In this document: positions 50,559 to 63,260 of the stretch, piece by piece
Position numbering within the stretch: position 1 is the stretch's first letter
How the letters are laid out: the number at the start of each line of letters is the position of its first letter
NCBI GenBank assembly: GCA_945877255.1
Contig: CAMCRE010000005.1
Location: forward strand, 1 to 64,000
Length of the DNA: 64,000 nt
Direction: 5' to 3'
Origin: an uncultured Erysipelotrichaceae bacterium
GTDB taxonomy: Bacteria; Bacillota_I; Bacilli_A; Erysipelotrichales; Erysipelotrichaceae
Program-made: the position numbers and the translations under genes
The notes under the pieces: generated by a model
Told to the model about the DNA's origin: nothing
The model's database searches: none
The model's input: the letters and a program-made list of their open reading frames with translations, nothing else

Positions 50559-52388
50559 TTAATTATTTATAAAAAATTGCTCGTACCATTTTAAGAAAGT
50601 ATAAATTGTGTAGATTTTACGACCATTGTTTTTCTTTAATGAATAATGTTCTTCAAGTAAGTTGTTGATTTTATCCACATCAAAAAATATCTCCACGAAT
50701 TTTTGATTGAAAGTTTCTTTAACGATATTATAGTACTTATCTTCTTTTATCCAGTGAATAAAAGGAACGAGGAATCCTGCTTTTCGACGTTTTGACCACT
50801 CAAACGGAATTTTTCTTTGAGCGGCAGTTCTGAACGCAAATTTCGTGATTTTACCTTTAACTTTATGTTTAACTGGAATTGTTTTAGCGAGTTCCCACAT
50901 TTCTTTATCTAATAAAGGCACACGTAGTTCTATAGAATTTGCCATTGACATCTTATCTGCTTTAAGTAAAATATCATCAACAATCCACATATTCATATCA
51001 AGATATATTTTTTTAGATACATCATCCATGTCTTTCACTTGATCGTAATAAACTTTAGTGAGTTCACGTGACGTTAAATTAGATTGATAATCGGTAGTTA
51101 ATAAGTGATTAGCCTCTTCGTCTGTCATAATTTCAGCTTGTCCGATAAAATATTCTTCAACTGTTTTACCGTATTTTGTTATGATAGTTTTACCTCTGAA
51201 ATGTGGTTTGTTTTTAACTACGTTATATAAATAGCGACGCAATTTAAACGGCAACAATTTATATAATCTTTGTGGTAGTGCTTCTTCATAATCGTTGTAA
51301 CCTGCAAATAATTCATCTGCACCTTCCCCAGAAAGTACAACTTTCACGTGTTGAGAAGCTAGTTGTGATAAAAAGTGAAGCGGAACGGCAGATAAATTGG
51401 CATGTGGTTCATCGGAATGATATTGAACAAGTGGGATTCTATCAAAAAATTCATCAGGTGCAATCATTTTTGAATAATTGTGAATTTTCAGTATATCAGA
51501 CAACTCTTTGGCGTATTGTGTTTCGTCGAATCCGTGGTTATCAAATCCAACTGAAAAAGTTTTATTCGGTTTAGAAACAGCAACAACATAACTAGAATCC
51601 ACTCCACCGGATAAAAATGCCCCAACTTCTACATCGCTTATTTTGTGGTAACGGATAGAACTTTCTACTGCATTTTCAATTTTGTGAACTGCTTGTTCAA
51701 AATTCATTTCTTTGTAATCTAAACTGATAGTAAAATATTTCTTTTTAGTCATGACACCATTTTCAAAAATAAAGTATTGTCCAGGACGTAATTTTTTAAC
51801 ACCTTTGAAAAAAGATTCTTCTAAAGGATTGTATTGAAAAATCAAATATTGTTTTAATGCCTCTTTATTAATTTCTTTTTTAAATTTAGGATATTTGAGA
51901 AATGCTTTAATTTCACTACCGAAAAGTAAATCACCATCATTTTCATAATAGTAATATGGTTTTATTCCGAAATGATCTCGAGCCCCAAACAGACGTTTCT
52001 TTTTGCTATCCCAAATCGCAAATGCAAACATTCCACGTAATCTTTGAAGTATACCTTCCTCACCATATGCTAGATAACCGTTTAAAATAACTTCTGTATC
52101 TGTTGAAGTTTTAAATTTAAATCCTTTTTCTAATAAATCAGCTCTAATTTCTTGATAGTTATAAATTTCACCATTGAAAACAATGGCGACATCTTCTGAT
52201 TGGTTCAGTAAAGGTTGTGTACCGTGTTCTAAGTCAATAATGCTTAAACGTCTAAATCCGAATGATATTTCATTATCAAAATAATAACCTTCGCTATCTG
52301 GACCACGGTGTCTAATCGTGTCGCTCATTTCTTTAATAATGTTTTTATCTATTAAATTTTTACTATATATCCCCACAAATCCGCACAT
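50559..52388 (-). CDS. asnB: asparagine synthase (glutamine-hydrolysing)
   Basis: 609 residues from the ATG at 52388, chosen because the N-terminal MCGFVGIYS makes Cys2 the glutaminase nucleophile; a reading from 52514 would bury it. The class II amidotransferase domain has RHRGPDSEGYY and FNGEIYNYQE. The synthetase domain has SGGVDSSYV (PP-loop) and SGEGADELFAGY. It makes asparagine from aspartate, glutamine and ATP. GGAG lies seven bases upstream. Confidence 0.95.
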   Translation of the reverse strand: MCGFVGIYSKNLIDKNIIKEMSDTIRHRGPDSEGYYFDNEISFGFRRLSIIDLEHGTQPLLNQSEDVAIVFNGEIYNYQEIRADLLEKGFKFKTSTDTEVILNGYLAYGEEGILQRLRGMFAFAIWDSKKKRLFGARDHFGIKPYYYYENDGDLLFGSEIKAFLKYPKFKKEINKEALKQYLIFQYNPLEESFFKGVKKLRPGQYFIFENGVMTKKKYFTISLDYKEMNFEQAVHKIENAVESSIRYHKISDVEVGAFLSGGVDSSYVVAVSKPNKTFSVGFDNHGFDETQYAKELSDILKIHNYSKMIAPDEFFDRIPLVQYHSDEPHANLSAVPLHFLSQLASQHVKVVLSGEGADELFAGYNDYEEALPQRLYKLLPFKLRRYLYNVVKNKPHFRGKTIITKYGKTVEEYFIGQAEIMTDEEANHLLTTDYQSNLTSRELTKVYYDQVKDMDDVSKKIYLDMNMWIVDDILLKADKMSMANSIELRVPLLDKEMWELAKTIPVKHKVKGKITKFAFRTAAQRKIPFEWSKRRKAGFLVPFIHWIKEDKYYNIVKETFNQKFVEIFFDVDKINNLLEEHYSLKKNNGRKIYTIYTFLKWYEQFFINN

Positions 52389-52412
52389 AAAACATCTCCT
52401 TAAATATATATT

Positions 52413-52441
52413 ATTATATATAGTGCCAGATGTATAGTCAA
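52413..52441 (-). promoter_or_regulatory. promoter of asnB
   Basis: Minus strand: TTGACT (52441-52436), exact 17-bp spacer, TATAAT (52418-52413). Confidence 0.7.
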
Positions 52442-52463
52442 ATTTGGTGCTAAAAAATCTAAA

Positions 52464-52490
52464 ATAGCACATAACTGTTGACAGTGCTAA
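52464..52490. promoter_or_regulatory. CIRCE-like operator 1 (degenerate)
   Basis: ATAGCACAT, nine bases, CAGTGCTAA: four departures from TTAGCACTC-N9-GAGTGCTAA but the spacing is right. It overlaps the -35 box of the hrcA promoter. Confidence 0.55.
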
Positions 52491-52506
52491 AAAAGAGGTG
52501 TATAAT
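52478..52506 (+). promoter_or_regulatory. promoter of the hrcA operon
   Basis: TTGACA (52478-52483), exact 17-bp spacer, TATAAT (52501-52506): both boxes perfect. Confidence 0.85.
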
Positions 52507-52507
52507 A

Positions 52508-52534
52508 TTAGCATACAGAGGTATCGAGTGCTAA
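52508..52534. promoter_or_regulatory. CIRCE operator 2
   Basis: TTAGCATAC, nine bases, GAGTGCTAA; only two departures from consensus, both in the left half. HrcA binds CIRCE and represses the operon until heat or misfolded protein frees it. Confidence 0.85.
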
Positions 52535-52546
52535 AGGAGGGGTAAT

Positions 52547-53562
52547 ATGCTGACGAGGCGTCAAAAAATGGTGTTAAAAGCTATTGTAGATGAATTTACA
52601 AAAACAGCTGAGCCTATCGGATCGAAATCACTAATGTTATTATTAGAAGAAAAATATTCTAGTGCAACATTAAGAAATGAAATGGCTATTCTAGAAGAAT
52701 TAGAGTTATTAGAAAAAACACATACGTCATCTGGTAGAATGCCTTCTAATAAAGGTTATCGATACTATGTAGAAAACTTAATGGTCAGAGAATTAGATGA
52801 AAACATTATTACAATGTTAAATGAAATATTTTATTCTCGTCAATTAAGTAATGAAGAAATTATGCAGGAAAGTTGCAGAATTTTAAGTGAAATGACATCA
52901 TTGACATCAATAATTCTTGGGAGTGATGCAAAATACGCGCGACTAGCACACATTCAAGTTATTCCAATTGATTCAAAAAATGCAATAGCAGTTTTTGTAG
53001 CTGATGATGGTCATACAGAACATAAGAAGTTTGTGTTTGATGATACAATAGCTTTAGATGATATACAAAATTGTTGTAAAGTGTTAAATGATCATTTAAA
53101 AGGAACATTATTAACTGAATTGAAACAAAAACTAGAAGAATTAAAACCAATATTGAAGCATACAAGTAATCGATATGAAATTTTATTTCAAGCTATGATG
53201 AGTGCATTTATAAAATTTCATCAAAATGATACAATGTATACTTCAGGGCAAACAAAAATGTTATATCAACCAGAGTTTGATGATGCAGTTAAAATGCGTA
53301 AATTTATGGAATTGATGGAAAATAGTAACGTCTGGCGTGAATTAAGCAATTATAACGAATCGTTGAATGTACAAATTGGGACGATGAGCCATCAGTTAGA
53401 TTTAAAAGACATTAGCGTTATATCTAGTTCATTTGCGATGAACAGTGAAGAAAAAGGAAAGTTAATGATTGTAGGACCGACACGTATGCCATATAATAAA
53501 GTGATTTCATTGTTGGAATACGTGGCGAAACAACTAGAGCTATTATATAGTGGAGGTAAAGG

Positions 53563-53566
<4 letters not shown>
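52547..53566 (+). CDS. hrcA: heat-inducible transcription repressor HrcA
   Basis: 339 residues. N-terminal winged helix (LTRRQKMVLKAIVDEF, SSATLRNEMA, SSGRMPSNKGYRYY) and a GAF-like C-terminal domain. It represses its own operon through CIRCE, with GroE as co-factor in the known systems. Ribosome binding site AAAGGAGGGG. Overlaps grpE by four bases. Confidence 0.96.
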
Positions 53567-55869
<2,303 letters not shown>

Positions 55870-55871
<2 letters not shown>

Positions 55872-55893
55872 GAAAGACGATAACGTCTTTCTT
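55870..55893 (+). terminator. hairpin between dnaK and dnaJ
   Basis: AAGAAAGACG (55870-55879), ATAA, CGTCTTTCTT (55884-55893), without a long T run. Probably partial termination or a stop for nuclease decay, lowering dnaJ relative to dnaK. Confidence 0.6.
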
Positions 55894-55912
55894 ATTTAGG
55901 AAGGAAAAATAA

Positions 55913-57007
55913 ATGTCAAAAAGAGATTATTATGATGTGTTAGGTGTTAGTAAAAACGCAACTGACGCAGAATTAAAAAAAGCATATCGTAAACTCGCTA
56001 AGCAATACCATCCTGATGTAAATAAGGACGCAAATGCGGAGGAAAAATTCAAAGAAATAAATGAAGCGTATGAAACGTTGTCTGATTCACAAAAAAGAGC
56101 GAATTATGACCAATTTGGACACGCTGGAGCAAATGGAAATTTCTCTGGTTTCGAAGGATTTCAAGGTGGATTTGGCGGCTTTGAAGATATTTTCTCTAAT
56201 ATGTTTGGTGGAGGATTTTCTTCTAGTTCAAGAAGACACACAGGTCCAATGCAAGGCGAAAACCGCTATATGTATATGGATATATCATTTATGGATTCTG
56301 TTAACGGGCGTGAAGAAGATATTACGTTGCGTGTAGATGAAGAATGTAAACATTGTCATGGAACAGGTGCAGATAGCAAAAGTGATTTAACACATTGTTC
56401 GCGTTGTAATGGACGAGGTGTTATTCAGGAACAGCAACGCAGTATGTTTGGTATTATAATGAATGAGCGAGTTTGTCCAGATTGTAACGGAAAAGGAAAA
56501 CAAATAAAAACAAAATGTCGCGAATGTCATGGAGATGGTTACACAAATAAAAAGGTAACGATTAATTTAAAAATACCGGCAGGTATTCAACATGGTCAAG
56601 CGTTGCGTGTTCCAAAAAGAGGCCATAAAGGAATTAATGGTGGACCTAATGGTGATTTGATTATCGAGATTCGTGTATCACAACATCAACACTTTAAACG
56701 TGACGGAAACGATATTTATTTAGAAGTGCCGATTAGTGCAATTGATGCAATGTTAGGGACTAAAGTAGATGTACCGACAGTCTATGGGGAAGTTACAATT
56801 ACTATTCCTGAGGGAACACAGCATGGTAGTAAACTACGCTTAGCTGAAAAAGGAATTAAAACTGAAAGAAACGTGGGAGATCAGTATGTTATTATTAGAA
56901 TTGAAGTTCCTAAGAACTTACCTAATAACATGAAGAAACAGCTTGAAAAAGCACGTCAAGAAATGAATGATAATCCATTCAATAAATTTAAAAAATTATT
57001 TAAGTAG
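55913..57007 (+). CDS. dnaJ: chaperone DnaJ (Hsp40)
   Basis: 364 residues. J domain with YHPDVNKD (HPD at about 33-35), a G/F-rich region (about 70-110), four zinc repeats ([32 protein letters not shown]) and the C-terminal substrate domains. It stimulates DnaK ATPase. Ribosome binding site AGGAAGGA. Confidence 0.97.
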   Translation: MSKRDYYDVLGVSKNATDAELKKAYRKLAKQYHPDVNKDANAEEKFKEINEAYETLSDSQKRANYDQFGHAGANGNFSGFEGFQGGFGGFEDIFSNMFGGGFSSSSRRHTGPMQGENRYMYMDISFMDSVNGREEDITLRVDEECKHCHGTGADSKSDLTHCSRCNGRGVIQEQQRSMFGIIMNERVCPDCNGKGKQIKTKCRECHGDGYTNKKVTINLKIPAGIQHGQALRVPKRGHKGINGGPNGDLIIEIRVSQHQHFKRDGNDIYLEVPISAIDAMLGTKVDVPTVYGEVTITIPEGTQHGSKLRLAEKGIKTERNVGDQYVIIRIEVPKNLPNNMKKQLEKARQEMNDNPFNKFKKLFK

Positions 57008-57023
57008 GTGACTACTTAAATAT

Positions 57024-57110
57024 GCATCTATGGTGGAATTGGTAGACACGCCATCTTGAGGGGGTGGTGAACATATGTTCGTGCAAGTTCGAGTCTTGTT
57101 AGATGCACCA
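57024..57110 (+). tRNA. tRNA-Leu (GAG)
   Basis: 87 bases with a long variable arm. Acceptor GCATCTA pairs with TAGATGC, anticodon stem CCATC/GGTGG with loop TTGAGGG (anticodon GAG), encoded CCA. Confidence 0.95.
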
Positions 57111-57126
57111 TTAAAATAATTAATAA

Positions 57127-57170
57127 ATTTGCCATGCAATCTTCATGATGAATTGGCAAATATTTATTTT
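57127..57170 (+). terminator. terminator after tRNA-Leu
   Basis: ATTTGCCA (57127-57134) and TGGCAAAT (57154-57161), followed by a T-rich run. Confidence 0.7.
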
Positions 57171-57271
57171 GAGAGTAATTTATCGTTTAAGTGCTATAAA
57201 TTTTCGTTTAAGTAAAAAATATCACATCCCAACAAATAATTTGTCTTAAAATTTTCTAGAGGTGATTATAA

Positions 57272-57913
57272 ATGAAAATTGTAATAACATCTGGAAAAGT
57301 CATGGATTGGATTTGTGAAATTATTTCTAATCGCAATAGCACAGAAATTAGGCAATTTATTCGTAGTAATCAGTTAATGCGATTTGAATCGTTTAAAACT
57401 TTTACGTCTCATCACCAACAATTAAAAAATATGTTGATAGTTGTGCATAAAGATGAAGTTAATCTTAAGTTATTAAACAATTGGTATTTGAAATATGATG
57501 ATGCAAAATTTATTATCGTAGGAGGTAAGATGAAAGTTTTTCCAACTAATGTAGCAGGTTTTGTGGAAAATAAAGAAGATTTAAAACAATCATTTCAAAA
57601 TTATATTGATTTAATAAAAATGTCTAAAATGATACGTATTAGTGAAACACAAAAAATACTAATTAATGATATTCTTTATTGTGAATTAAAAGACAGAAGG
57701 TTACATATATTTACGGAATATGCCGATTTTGATATCGGATATCGTATTTTATCAGAATTTGTGGGTGAATATCGTGATATTTTACTTCAAATTAATCGTA
57801 ATCAAGCCATTAATAAACAATTACTTTCAAAATCAAAGCGAATGAAGGAAATAAAAGTAAAAGATCGTATTTTACGTTTTAGTCAAATTCGCTACAATAA
57901 ACTAAAGTTTTAA
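57272..57913 (+). CDS. LytTR-domain DNA-binding protein
   Basis: 213 residues. The C-terminal part (about 125-213, ILINDILYCELKDRRLHIF ... DILLQINRNQAINKQLL) matches the LytTR DNA-binding fold. The N-terminal part lacks a clear phospho-acceptor aspartate, so it is not a typical response regulator. LytTR proteins often control peptide, competence or adhesin genes; no partner kinase is nearby. Ribosome binding site AGAGGTG. Confidence 0.75.
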   Translation: MKIVITSGKVMDWICEIISNRNSTEIRQFIRSNQLMRFESFKTFTSHHQQLKNMLIVVHKDEVNLKLLNNWYLKYDDAKFIIVGGKMKVFPTNVAGFVENKEDLKQSFQNYIDLIKMSKMIRISETQKILINDILYCELKDRRLHIFTEYADFDIGYRILSEFVGEYRDILLQINRNQAINKQLLSKSKRMKEIKVKDRILRFSQIRYNKLKF

Positions 57914-57923
57914 AGGAGAATAA

Positions 57924-58529
57924 ATGAAAATATATCGTATTTTAATTGCGTTATGTGGTATTGTCGGGATATCCATGCAAATTTATCAAGATGGTTTTGG
58001 AATGTTGCTGTATTATACAGTGATATCTAATTTAATCGTTGTTAGTTTTTTACTTTACATTATTAAATGTGGTGATATCCAACAAAACAACAAAATATTA
58101 CGTTTTAAAGGTGCGGTTACGATGATCATTGCGATCACATTTATCGTTTACCATTTTTTATTAGCACCAAAAGCAAAACCAATAGATTATTGGAATGTTA
58201 GAAACTTCTTGGTACATTATATTGCACCAATTGGTTTTATTTTAGATACAATTATATTCGATCCAAAAAAACAATATCGATTAACTGATCCGTTATTTTG
58301 GACAACAGTTCCTGTTTTATACTGTATTTTGGCGATTGTGAATGGATTAGTCATAAAGTTAAACGTTCCAAATAGTCCAGATTCTCCATTCCCTTATTTT
58401 TTCATCAATATTAATAAATTTGGAATAGAGAAAGTAATATTAAATATAGTAAGTATTGCAATTGGGTATATTATTGTAGGATACGTACTTTATGTATTAA
58501 AACGCTTTATCGGAAAAGTAAATAAGTAG
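57924..58529 (+). CDS. Pr6Pr-family membrane protein
   Basis: 201 residues with six hydrophobic helices and the family pattern FLVHYIAPIGFILDTIIF. Function of the family is unknown. Ten bases after the LytTR gene, so a LytTR plus membrane-protein pair; in such pairs the membrane protein often inhibits the regulator, which is an inference here. Confidence 0.75.
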   Translation: MKIYRILIALCGIVGISMQIYQDGFGMLLYYTVISNLIVVSFLLYIIKCGDIQQNNKILRFKGAVTMIIAITFIVYHFLLAPKAKPIDYWNVRNFLVHYIAPIGFILDTIIFDPKKQYRLTDPLFWTTVPVLYCILAIVNGLVIKLNVPNSPDSPFPYFFININKFGIEKVILNIVSIAIGYIIVGYVLYVLKRFIGKVNK

Positions 58530-58616
58530 ACACAAAGTTATAGATGTGGTAAAATAATCATGTTATTCCGATGTCTACTAGATATGAATAAACATGTAAA
58601 GAAAGGAGAAATGACT

Positions 58617-58967
58617 ATGAACATGCGTTTAGTTGATGAAATAACAAAATCACAATTAAAGAAAGATTTACCAGAATTAAGACCTGGATATACTGTTAAA
58701 GTTCATGTGAAGATTAAAGAAGGTGATAAATCACGTATTCAGGTGTTTGAAGGATTGATTATTGCTAAACAAGGTGGAGGAATTAACGAATCAATTATCG
58801 TTCGTAAAATTTCTAACCAAGTTGGAGTTGAAAGAACTTTCCCAATTCACTCACCAGTAATTGAAAAATTTGAAGTTGTACGTGTTGGTAAAGTACGTCG
58901 CAACAAATTATTCTACTTACGTGGATTATCTGGAAAAGCTTCAAGAATTAAAGAAATCAAAAAATAA
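58617..58967 (+). CDS. rplS: 50S ribosomal protein L19
   Basis: 116 residues from the ATG at 58617; GGAG lies eight bases upstream, whereas the ATG at 58611 would be too close. [15 protein letters not shown] and [19 protein letters not shown] are family marks. Its usual partner trmD is not adjacent. Confidence 0.95.
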   Translation: MNMRLVDEITKSQLKKDLPELRPGYTVKVHVKIKEGDKSRIQVFEGLIIAKQGGGINESIIVRKISNQVGVERTFPIHSPVIEKFEVVRVGKVRRNKLFYLRGLSGKASRIKEIKK

Positions 58968-58990
58968 GCAACTAAAGGTTGCTTTTTTTA
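58966..58990 (+). terminator. terminator of rplS
   Basis: AAGCAAC (58966-58972) and GTTGCTT (58978-58984), then T. Confidence 0.85.
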
Positions 58991-59002
58991 GTTAAAAAGC
59001 AC

Positions 59003-59031
59003 TTGCTTTAAATTATTCAAAATGGTATAAT
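59003..59031 (+). promoter_or_regulatory. promoter of comN-secDF
   Basis: TTGCTT (59003-59008), 17-bp spacer, TATAAT (59026-59031). Confidence 0.6.
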
Positions 59032-59051
59032 GGTTTAGAAACGGAGGAGCT

Positions 59052-59342
59052 ATGTGTAACAAGATAAATATTAAAGATGTTGCTTTTGCACTAGCTTTAA
59101 AGAGTTCGCAATTGCAACGTGAAAATGGTGCGAATGTTGAGAAAGAGCAAATTTTAGAGGTGTTATTTTTATCAAAATGGAAAAAAGAAGTACCTAAAGA
59201 TATTAATAAAGTATTGAATGATATTTTCACATTAGAAATTTCTGAAATTGTTGCGACGATTTCTGTGAAAATTGCAACAACAAAACCGACAGTGCAATTA
59301 GATGAACTACATGATTTAATAGTAAATAGGAGGACAACATGA
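59052..59342 (+). CDS. ComN-like post-transcriptional regulator
   Basis: 96 residues, helical, with a coiled middle and EISEIVATISVKIATTKP. Size and position directly before secDF match ComN of Bacilli, a cytoplasmic protein that affects competence gene expression after transcription. Overlaps secDF by four bases (ATGA). The function in this organism is inferred from family and place. Confidence 0.7.
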   Translation: MCNKINIKDVAFALALKSSQLQRENGANVEKEQILEVLFLSKWKKEVPKDINKVLNDIFTLEISEIVATISVKIATTKPTVQLDELHDLIVNRRTT

Positions 59343-61630
59343 AAAAAATCAATCAAAAAAGAATAATGATATTTTTCACAACAATAGCGATTGTCTTATT
59401 AACAGCAGTTGTGTTTGGTAAAGGGATAATTGATAACATGAAATTAGGGTTAGATTTACGAGGTGGATTTGCAATCGTTTATGAAGTGGAACCACTTGTA
59501 AAAGATCAACCTTTACCAGAACTATCTACAGTTGCTGCGGCAGTTAGAAAAAGAGTGGATGTTTTAGGTGTGAATGAGCCAGTTATTACAATTGAAGGAG
59601 AAAACCGTGTACGCATTGAATTAGCTGGTGTGCAAAATCAAGAACAAGCTCGTAAAATTATTTCTTCAACAGCAAATCTAACATTTAGAGATGTTAACGA
59701 TAACGTATTACTTGATGCAAGTAGTATTGCAGATGGAGGAGCTAGTTTAGTTTATAATTTAGGAAACCCTCAAGTAAGTTTAAAAATAAAAGATAAAGAA
59801 AAGTTTGCGGCTGCAACAAGAGCTGTGGCAGCACGTGCTTCTAGTAACGAAAACTACATTGTAGCATGGTTAGATTTTGAAGAAGGTAAAGATTCATATG
59901 CGGTAGAGCGAACTAAAGCAACACCTAAATTTATTTCAGCAGCAACAGTAAGTGAAGAAATCAACGGGGACGCTGTAATTAGTGGTAATTTCACTTCAGA
60001 ATCAGCAAAAGAATTAGCTAGCTTGATTAATGCAGGAAGTTTACCTGTTAAAATGAATCAAATTCAAACTAATGTAGTTAGTGCACAATTTGGAGAATTA
60101 GCCTACAAACAAACAATGTTTGCAGGAGCGTTAGGTGTTGTAGCAGTAATGGTGTTTATGGTTTTAACATATAAAATTATGGGAGTTATTTCAGCTATAA
60201 CATTACTTGCGTATGCGTTATTTGTACTATTTTCATTTAACTTAATGGGTGGAACATTCACATTAAGTGGAATAGCTGCATTTGTGCTAGGAATTGGGAT
60301 GACAGTTGATGCTAGTGTAATTACGTTTGAAAGAATTAAAGACAGTTTATATGCAGGTAGAAATGTAAAATCTGCAGTAGCAGAAGGTAATAAAAAATCA
60401 TTTAGTACTATTATAGATTCACAAATAACAACGTTTATTGCAGCAGTGATTTTATTCATTTTAGGAGAAGGAACGATTAAAGGATTTGCTACAATGTTAA
60501 TGATGACGGTAGTAGGAACGTTCTTAATTAATGTATTACTAGTTAAATTATTATTGAATTTAATTGTGAAATCTAATTATTTAGATGATAAAAAAACATG
60601 GTTTGGTGTAAAATTACAACATATTCCAGATGTATCTAAAGGCGAATCTAAAAAATATTTTGGAATATTCCCAAATTTTGATTTTGTGAAACATGCTAAA
60701 AAAGCAATTATTGTTTCTGTTGCAGTGTTAGCTTTAGGGTTATTGTCTGCGGTATATCATGGTGCTACGACAGGAAAACCATTGAATTTAGGAATTGATT
60801 TTGCGAGTGGAAGTAAAATAACAGTTCAAAGTCAAACAGCGATTGTAACAGATGAATTAGCACAAATATTTATTAATAATGGTTATACAGCAAGTAATAT
60901 CCGATTAGAAGGTGATTCCAAAAACATTGCAACAGCAACATTTACGGATGCTATAGAACAAACGAAATTAGAAAAAATTAAAGCAGATATTAAAGCTAAA
61001 TACAATACTGATGCAAATGATAGTGTAGTATCACCAAAAATTGGTCGTGAGATAGCACGTAGTGCAATCATTATTTCTGCAATTGCATGGGTTGCAATTA
61101 TGATTTATATTTCAGTACGCTTTAAATGGGACTATGCAGTTAGTGGATTATTCGCATTAGTTCATGACGTGTTATTTTTAATTGCGGTATTTGCGATTGT
61201 TCGTTTTGAAATTAACATTGAATTTATTGCTGTTATACTTTCTATTATAGGGTATTCAATTGATGATACAATTGTTGTATTTGATAGAATACGAGAAAAT
61301 GTTGATAGCACAAAAAACCAAATTAAACCAAGTGAATATAGACGTGTTGTAAATGAAGCTTTACAACAAGTATTAGGTCGCTCTTTAATTAATACTTTTA
61401 CAACGATTTTACCTTTATTCTTCTTATTAGGATTAGGATCAGGTTCAGTGTTTGTGTTTAACTTTGCAATGTTGATTGGATTAATTGCTGGAGCATATTC
61501 TTCTGTATTTATTGCAGCACAATTATGGTTATTCATTAGAACGAAATACACACCAAAAGTACCACACAAAAAAACAAGAAAAAACATTGATTCTATAAGT
61601 GAAGTAATTATTCCAGGAATTAATGATTAG
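59339..61630 (+). CDS. secDF: protein translocase SecDF (fused)
   Basis: 763 residues fusing SecD and SecF, each with six transmembrane helices and an external P1 domain. Motifs: LGLDLRGGFAIVYEV (SecD), IGMTVDASVITFERIKD, then LGIDFASGSKITVQ (SecF) and SIDDTIVVFDRIREN. It uses the proton gradient to aid the late step of Sec export. The fusion is typical of Bacilli. Confidence 0.96.
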   Translation: MKKINQKRIMIFFTTIAIVLLTAVVFGKGIIDNMKLGLDLRGGFAIVYEVEPLVKDQPLPELSTVAAAVRKRVDVLGVNEPVITIEGENRVRIELAGVQNQEQARKIISSTANLTFRDVNDNVLLDASSIADGGASLVYNLGNPQVSLKIKDKEKFAAATRAVAARASSNENYIVAWLDFEEGKDSYAVERTKATPKFISAATVSEEINGDAVISGNFTSESAKELASLINAGSLPVKMNQIQTNVVSAQFGELAYKQTMFAGALGVVAVMVFMVLTYKIMGVISAITLLAYALFVLFSFNLMGGTFTLSGIAAFVLGIGMTVDASVITFERIKDSLYAGRNVKSAVAEGNKKSFSTIIDSQITTFIAAVILFILGEGTIKGFATMLMMTVVGTFLINVLLVKLLLNLIVKSNYLDDKKTWFGVKLQHIPDVSKGESKKYFGIFPNFDFVKHAKKAIIVSVAVLALGLLSAVYHGATTGKPLNLGIDFASGSKITVQSQTAIVTDELAQIFINNGYTASNIRLEGDSKNIATATFTDAIEQTKLEKIKADIKAKYNTDANDSVVSPKIGREIARSAIIISAIAWVAIMIYISVRFKWDYAVSGLFALVHDVLFLIAVFAIVRFEINIEFIAVILSIIGYSIDDTIVVFDRIRENVDSTKNQIKPSEYRRVVNEALQQVLGRSLINTFTTILPLFFLLGLGSGSVFVFNFAMLIGLIAGAYSSVFIAAQLWLFIRTKYTPKVPHKKTRKNIDSISEVIIPGIND

Positions 61631-61656
61631 TGCGTATCATAAGATACGCATTTTTT
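61631..61656 (+). terminator. terminator of comN-secDF
   Basis: TGCGTATC (61631-61638), ATAA, GATACGCA (61643-61650), six T. Confidence 0.9.
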
Positions 61657-61684
61657 ATGGTATAATGTAACGGTAGGAGATTTT

Positions 61685-63199
61685 ATGAATATATTAATAG
61701 AAAATATTTTAAACCATAATAAAATTACACCTGAAAAATATCGCCAAATTATGAATAAACAACCATTACCAGATTTTAATGATGTGACAGGGATTGATGT
61801 ATTTGTTTCAAGAATATTAAACGCAAAGCAAAACAATGAAAAAATATTTGTGGGTGGAGATTATGATGCTGATGGAATTTGTGCCACGGCAATATTGACT
61901 GACACACTTAACACACTAGGAATTGAAAACGGGTACTATATTCCGCATCGTATTATTGAAGGGTATGGTTTGCACGAAAAAACAGTTGAAAAAGTGCATG
62001 AAAAAAAATACAATTTAATTATAACTGTCGATAATGGTGTAAAAGCACATGCAGCAATAAAAAAATGTCATGAATTAGGAATAGATATTTTAGTTTCTGA
62101 CCATCATACATTTGAAGAAAGACCAAACTGTCCGTTGCTTCATTCATTTGAAATGGGAGAAAACTATCGTTATTTATCAGGAGCAGGTATTGCCTTAGCG
62201 ATTGCATTTAGCTTAGGCGTACAAAAAAAAGAACATGTTATTTTAGCAGGTATTGCACTACTTGGAGATATGATGTCGGTATGGGAAAGTAATCGAACTA
62301 TTATTCAACATGCTATTCAGTATTTAAAAGAAGGATATTGTTTACCTGTCCAAAAATTTAAATCACCGCATGAATCTTGGAATGAAACAGTAATTTCATA
62401 TTCTGTTGTGCCAAAGTTAAATGCTGTTGGTAGAATGCCAGAAATATTAGATACGAATAAAATGATTCCTTTTTTATTAAGTAATGATGTACTAGAAATT
62501 AATTCATTTTATGATAAAATAAATTTAGTCAATGATATTAGAAAAGAAAAAAGTAAACAGATGGTGAATGTTGCAGAACAGATGATTAAAGATTACGCGT
62601 TTCCGATTATTCATAGCGAACATTTTCATGAAGGAATTGTGGGGATAATAGCAGGAAAAATTGTGAATGAGCGAAAATTACCAGTAGCAGTATTTAGTAA
62701 AAAAGGCAATATTTTAAAAGGGAGTTTTCGTTCAATTCCGGAACTTAATTTAGTTGAATTTTTTGAAGATTTCAAAACTAACTTTATTCAATTTGGTGGG
62801 CATCATGGTGCTGCAGGTGCGATGTTAAGCGAAGAAAAATTACCGTTATTATACGAATACGTCAACAGCAAAAAAATTCCTATCGTTAATTTACCGCAAC
62901 CAATTATAGTAGATGTAGCGTGTTTAACGGTAAAAAATGTAAAAGAATTAGAAATATTAAGACCGTTTGGAGTAGATTTCGAATTTCCGATTTTTAGAGT
63001 TGAAAATGTTTTTGTGAAACAAGTTATCAATCTAGGTGGAAAATCACATTATAAATTACTTTTAGAGAATGATATCGAAATTTTAATGTTTAATCAAAAA
63101 AATTTCGTCAAAACGAATTTAATTTCAATTAATTTTAATCAAATTACAGTTAAAAAAAATCGTGGAACAGAAATTGTGTCAATAATAGCGACTAATTAG
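61685..63199 (+). CDS. recJ: RecJ-like single-strand exonuclease, short form
   Basis: 504 residues. DHH catalytic motifs: GGDYDADGICATA (about 57-69), ITVDNGV (about 115), VSDHHT (about 138-143); DHHA1 region with GGHHGAAGAM (about 369). Acts in recombination and mismatch repair. It is shorter than usual RecJ (commonly 560 to 780 residues), lacking the C-terminal extension of Bacilli forms. TATAAT at 61661-61666 may be its promoter. Confidence 0.88.
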   Translation: MNILIENILNHNKITPEKYRQIMNKQPLPDFNDVTGIDVFVSRILNAKQNNEKIFVGGDYDADGICATAILTDTLNTLGIENGYYIPHRIIEGYGLHEKTVEKVHEKKYNLIITVDNGVKAHAAIKKCHELGIDILVSDHHTFEERPNCPLLHSFEMGENYRYLSGAGIALAIAFSLGVQKKEHVILAGIALLGDMMSVWESNRTIIQHAIQYLKEGYCLPVQKFKSPHESWNETVISYSVVPKLNAVGRMPEILDTNKMIPFLLSNDVLEINSFYDKINLVNDIRKEKSKQMVNVAEQMIKDYAFPIIHSEHFHEGIVGIIAGKIVNERKLPVAVFSKKGNILKGSFRSIPELNLVEFFEDFKTNFIQFGGHHGAAGAMLSEEKLPLLYEYVNSKKIPIVNLPQPIIVDVACLTVKNVKELEILRPFGVDFEFPIFRVENVFVKQVINLGGKSHYKLLLENDIEILMFNQKNFVKTNLISINFNQITVKKNRGTEIVSIIATN

Positions 63200-63260
63200 T
63201 ATTAAAATGTTATTATGTTTAAAATTGTGTTAAAATATAAGTAAATTAGGAGGAGTTTTT

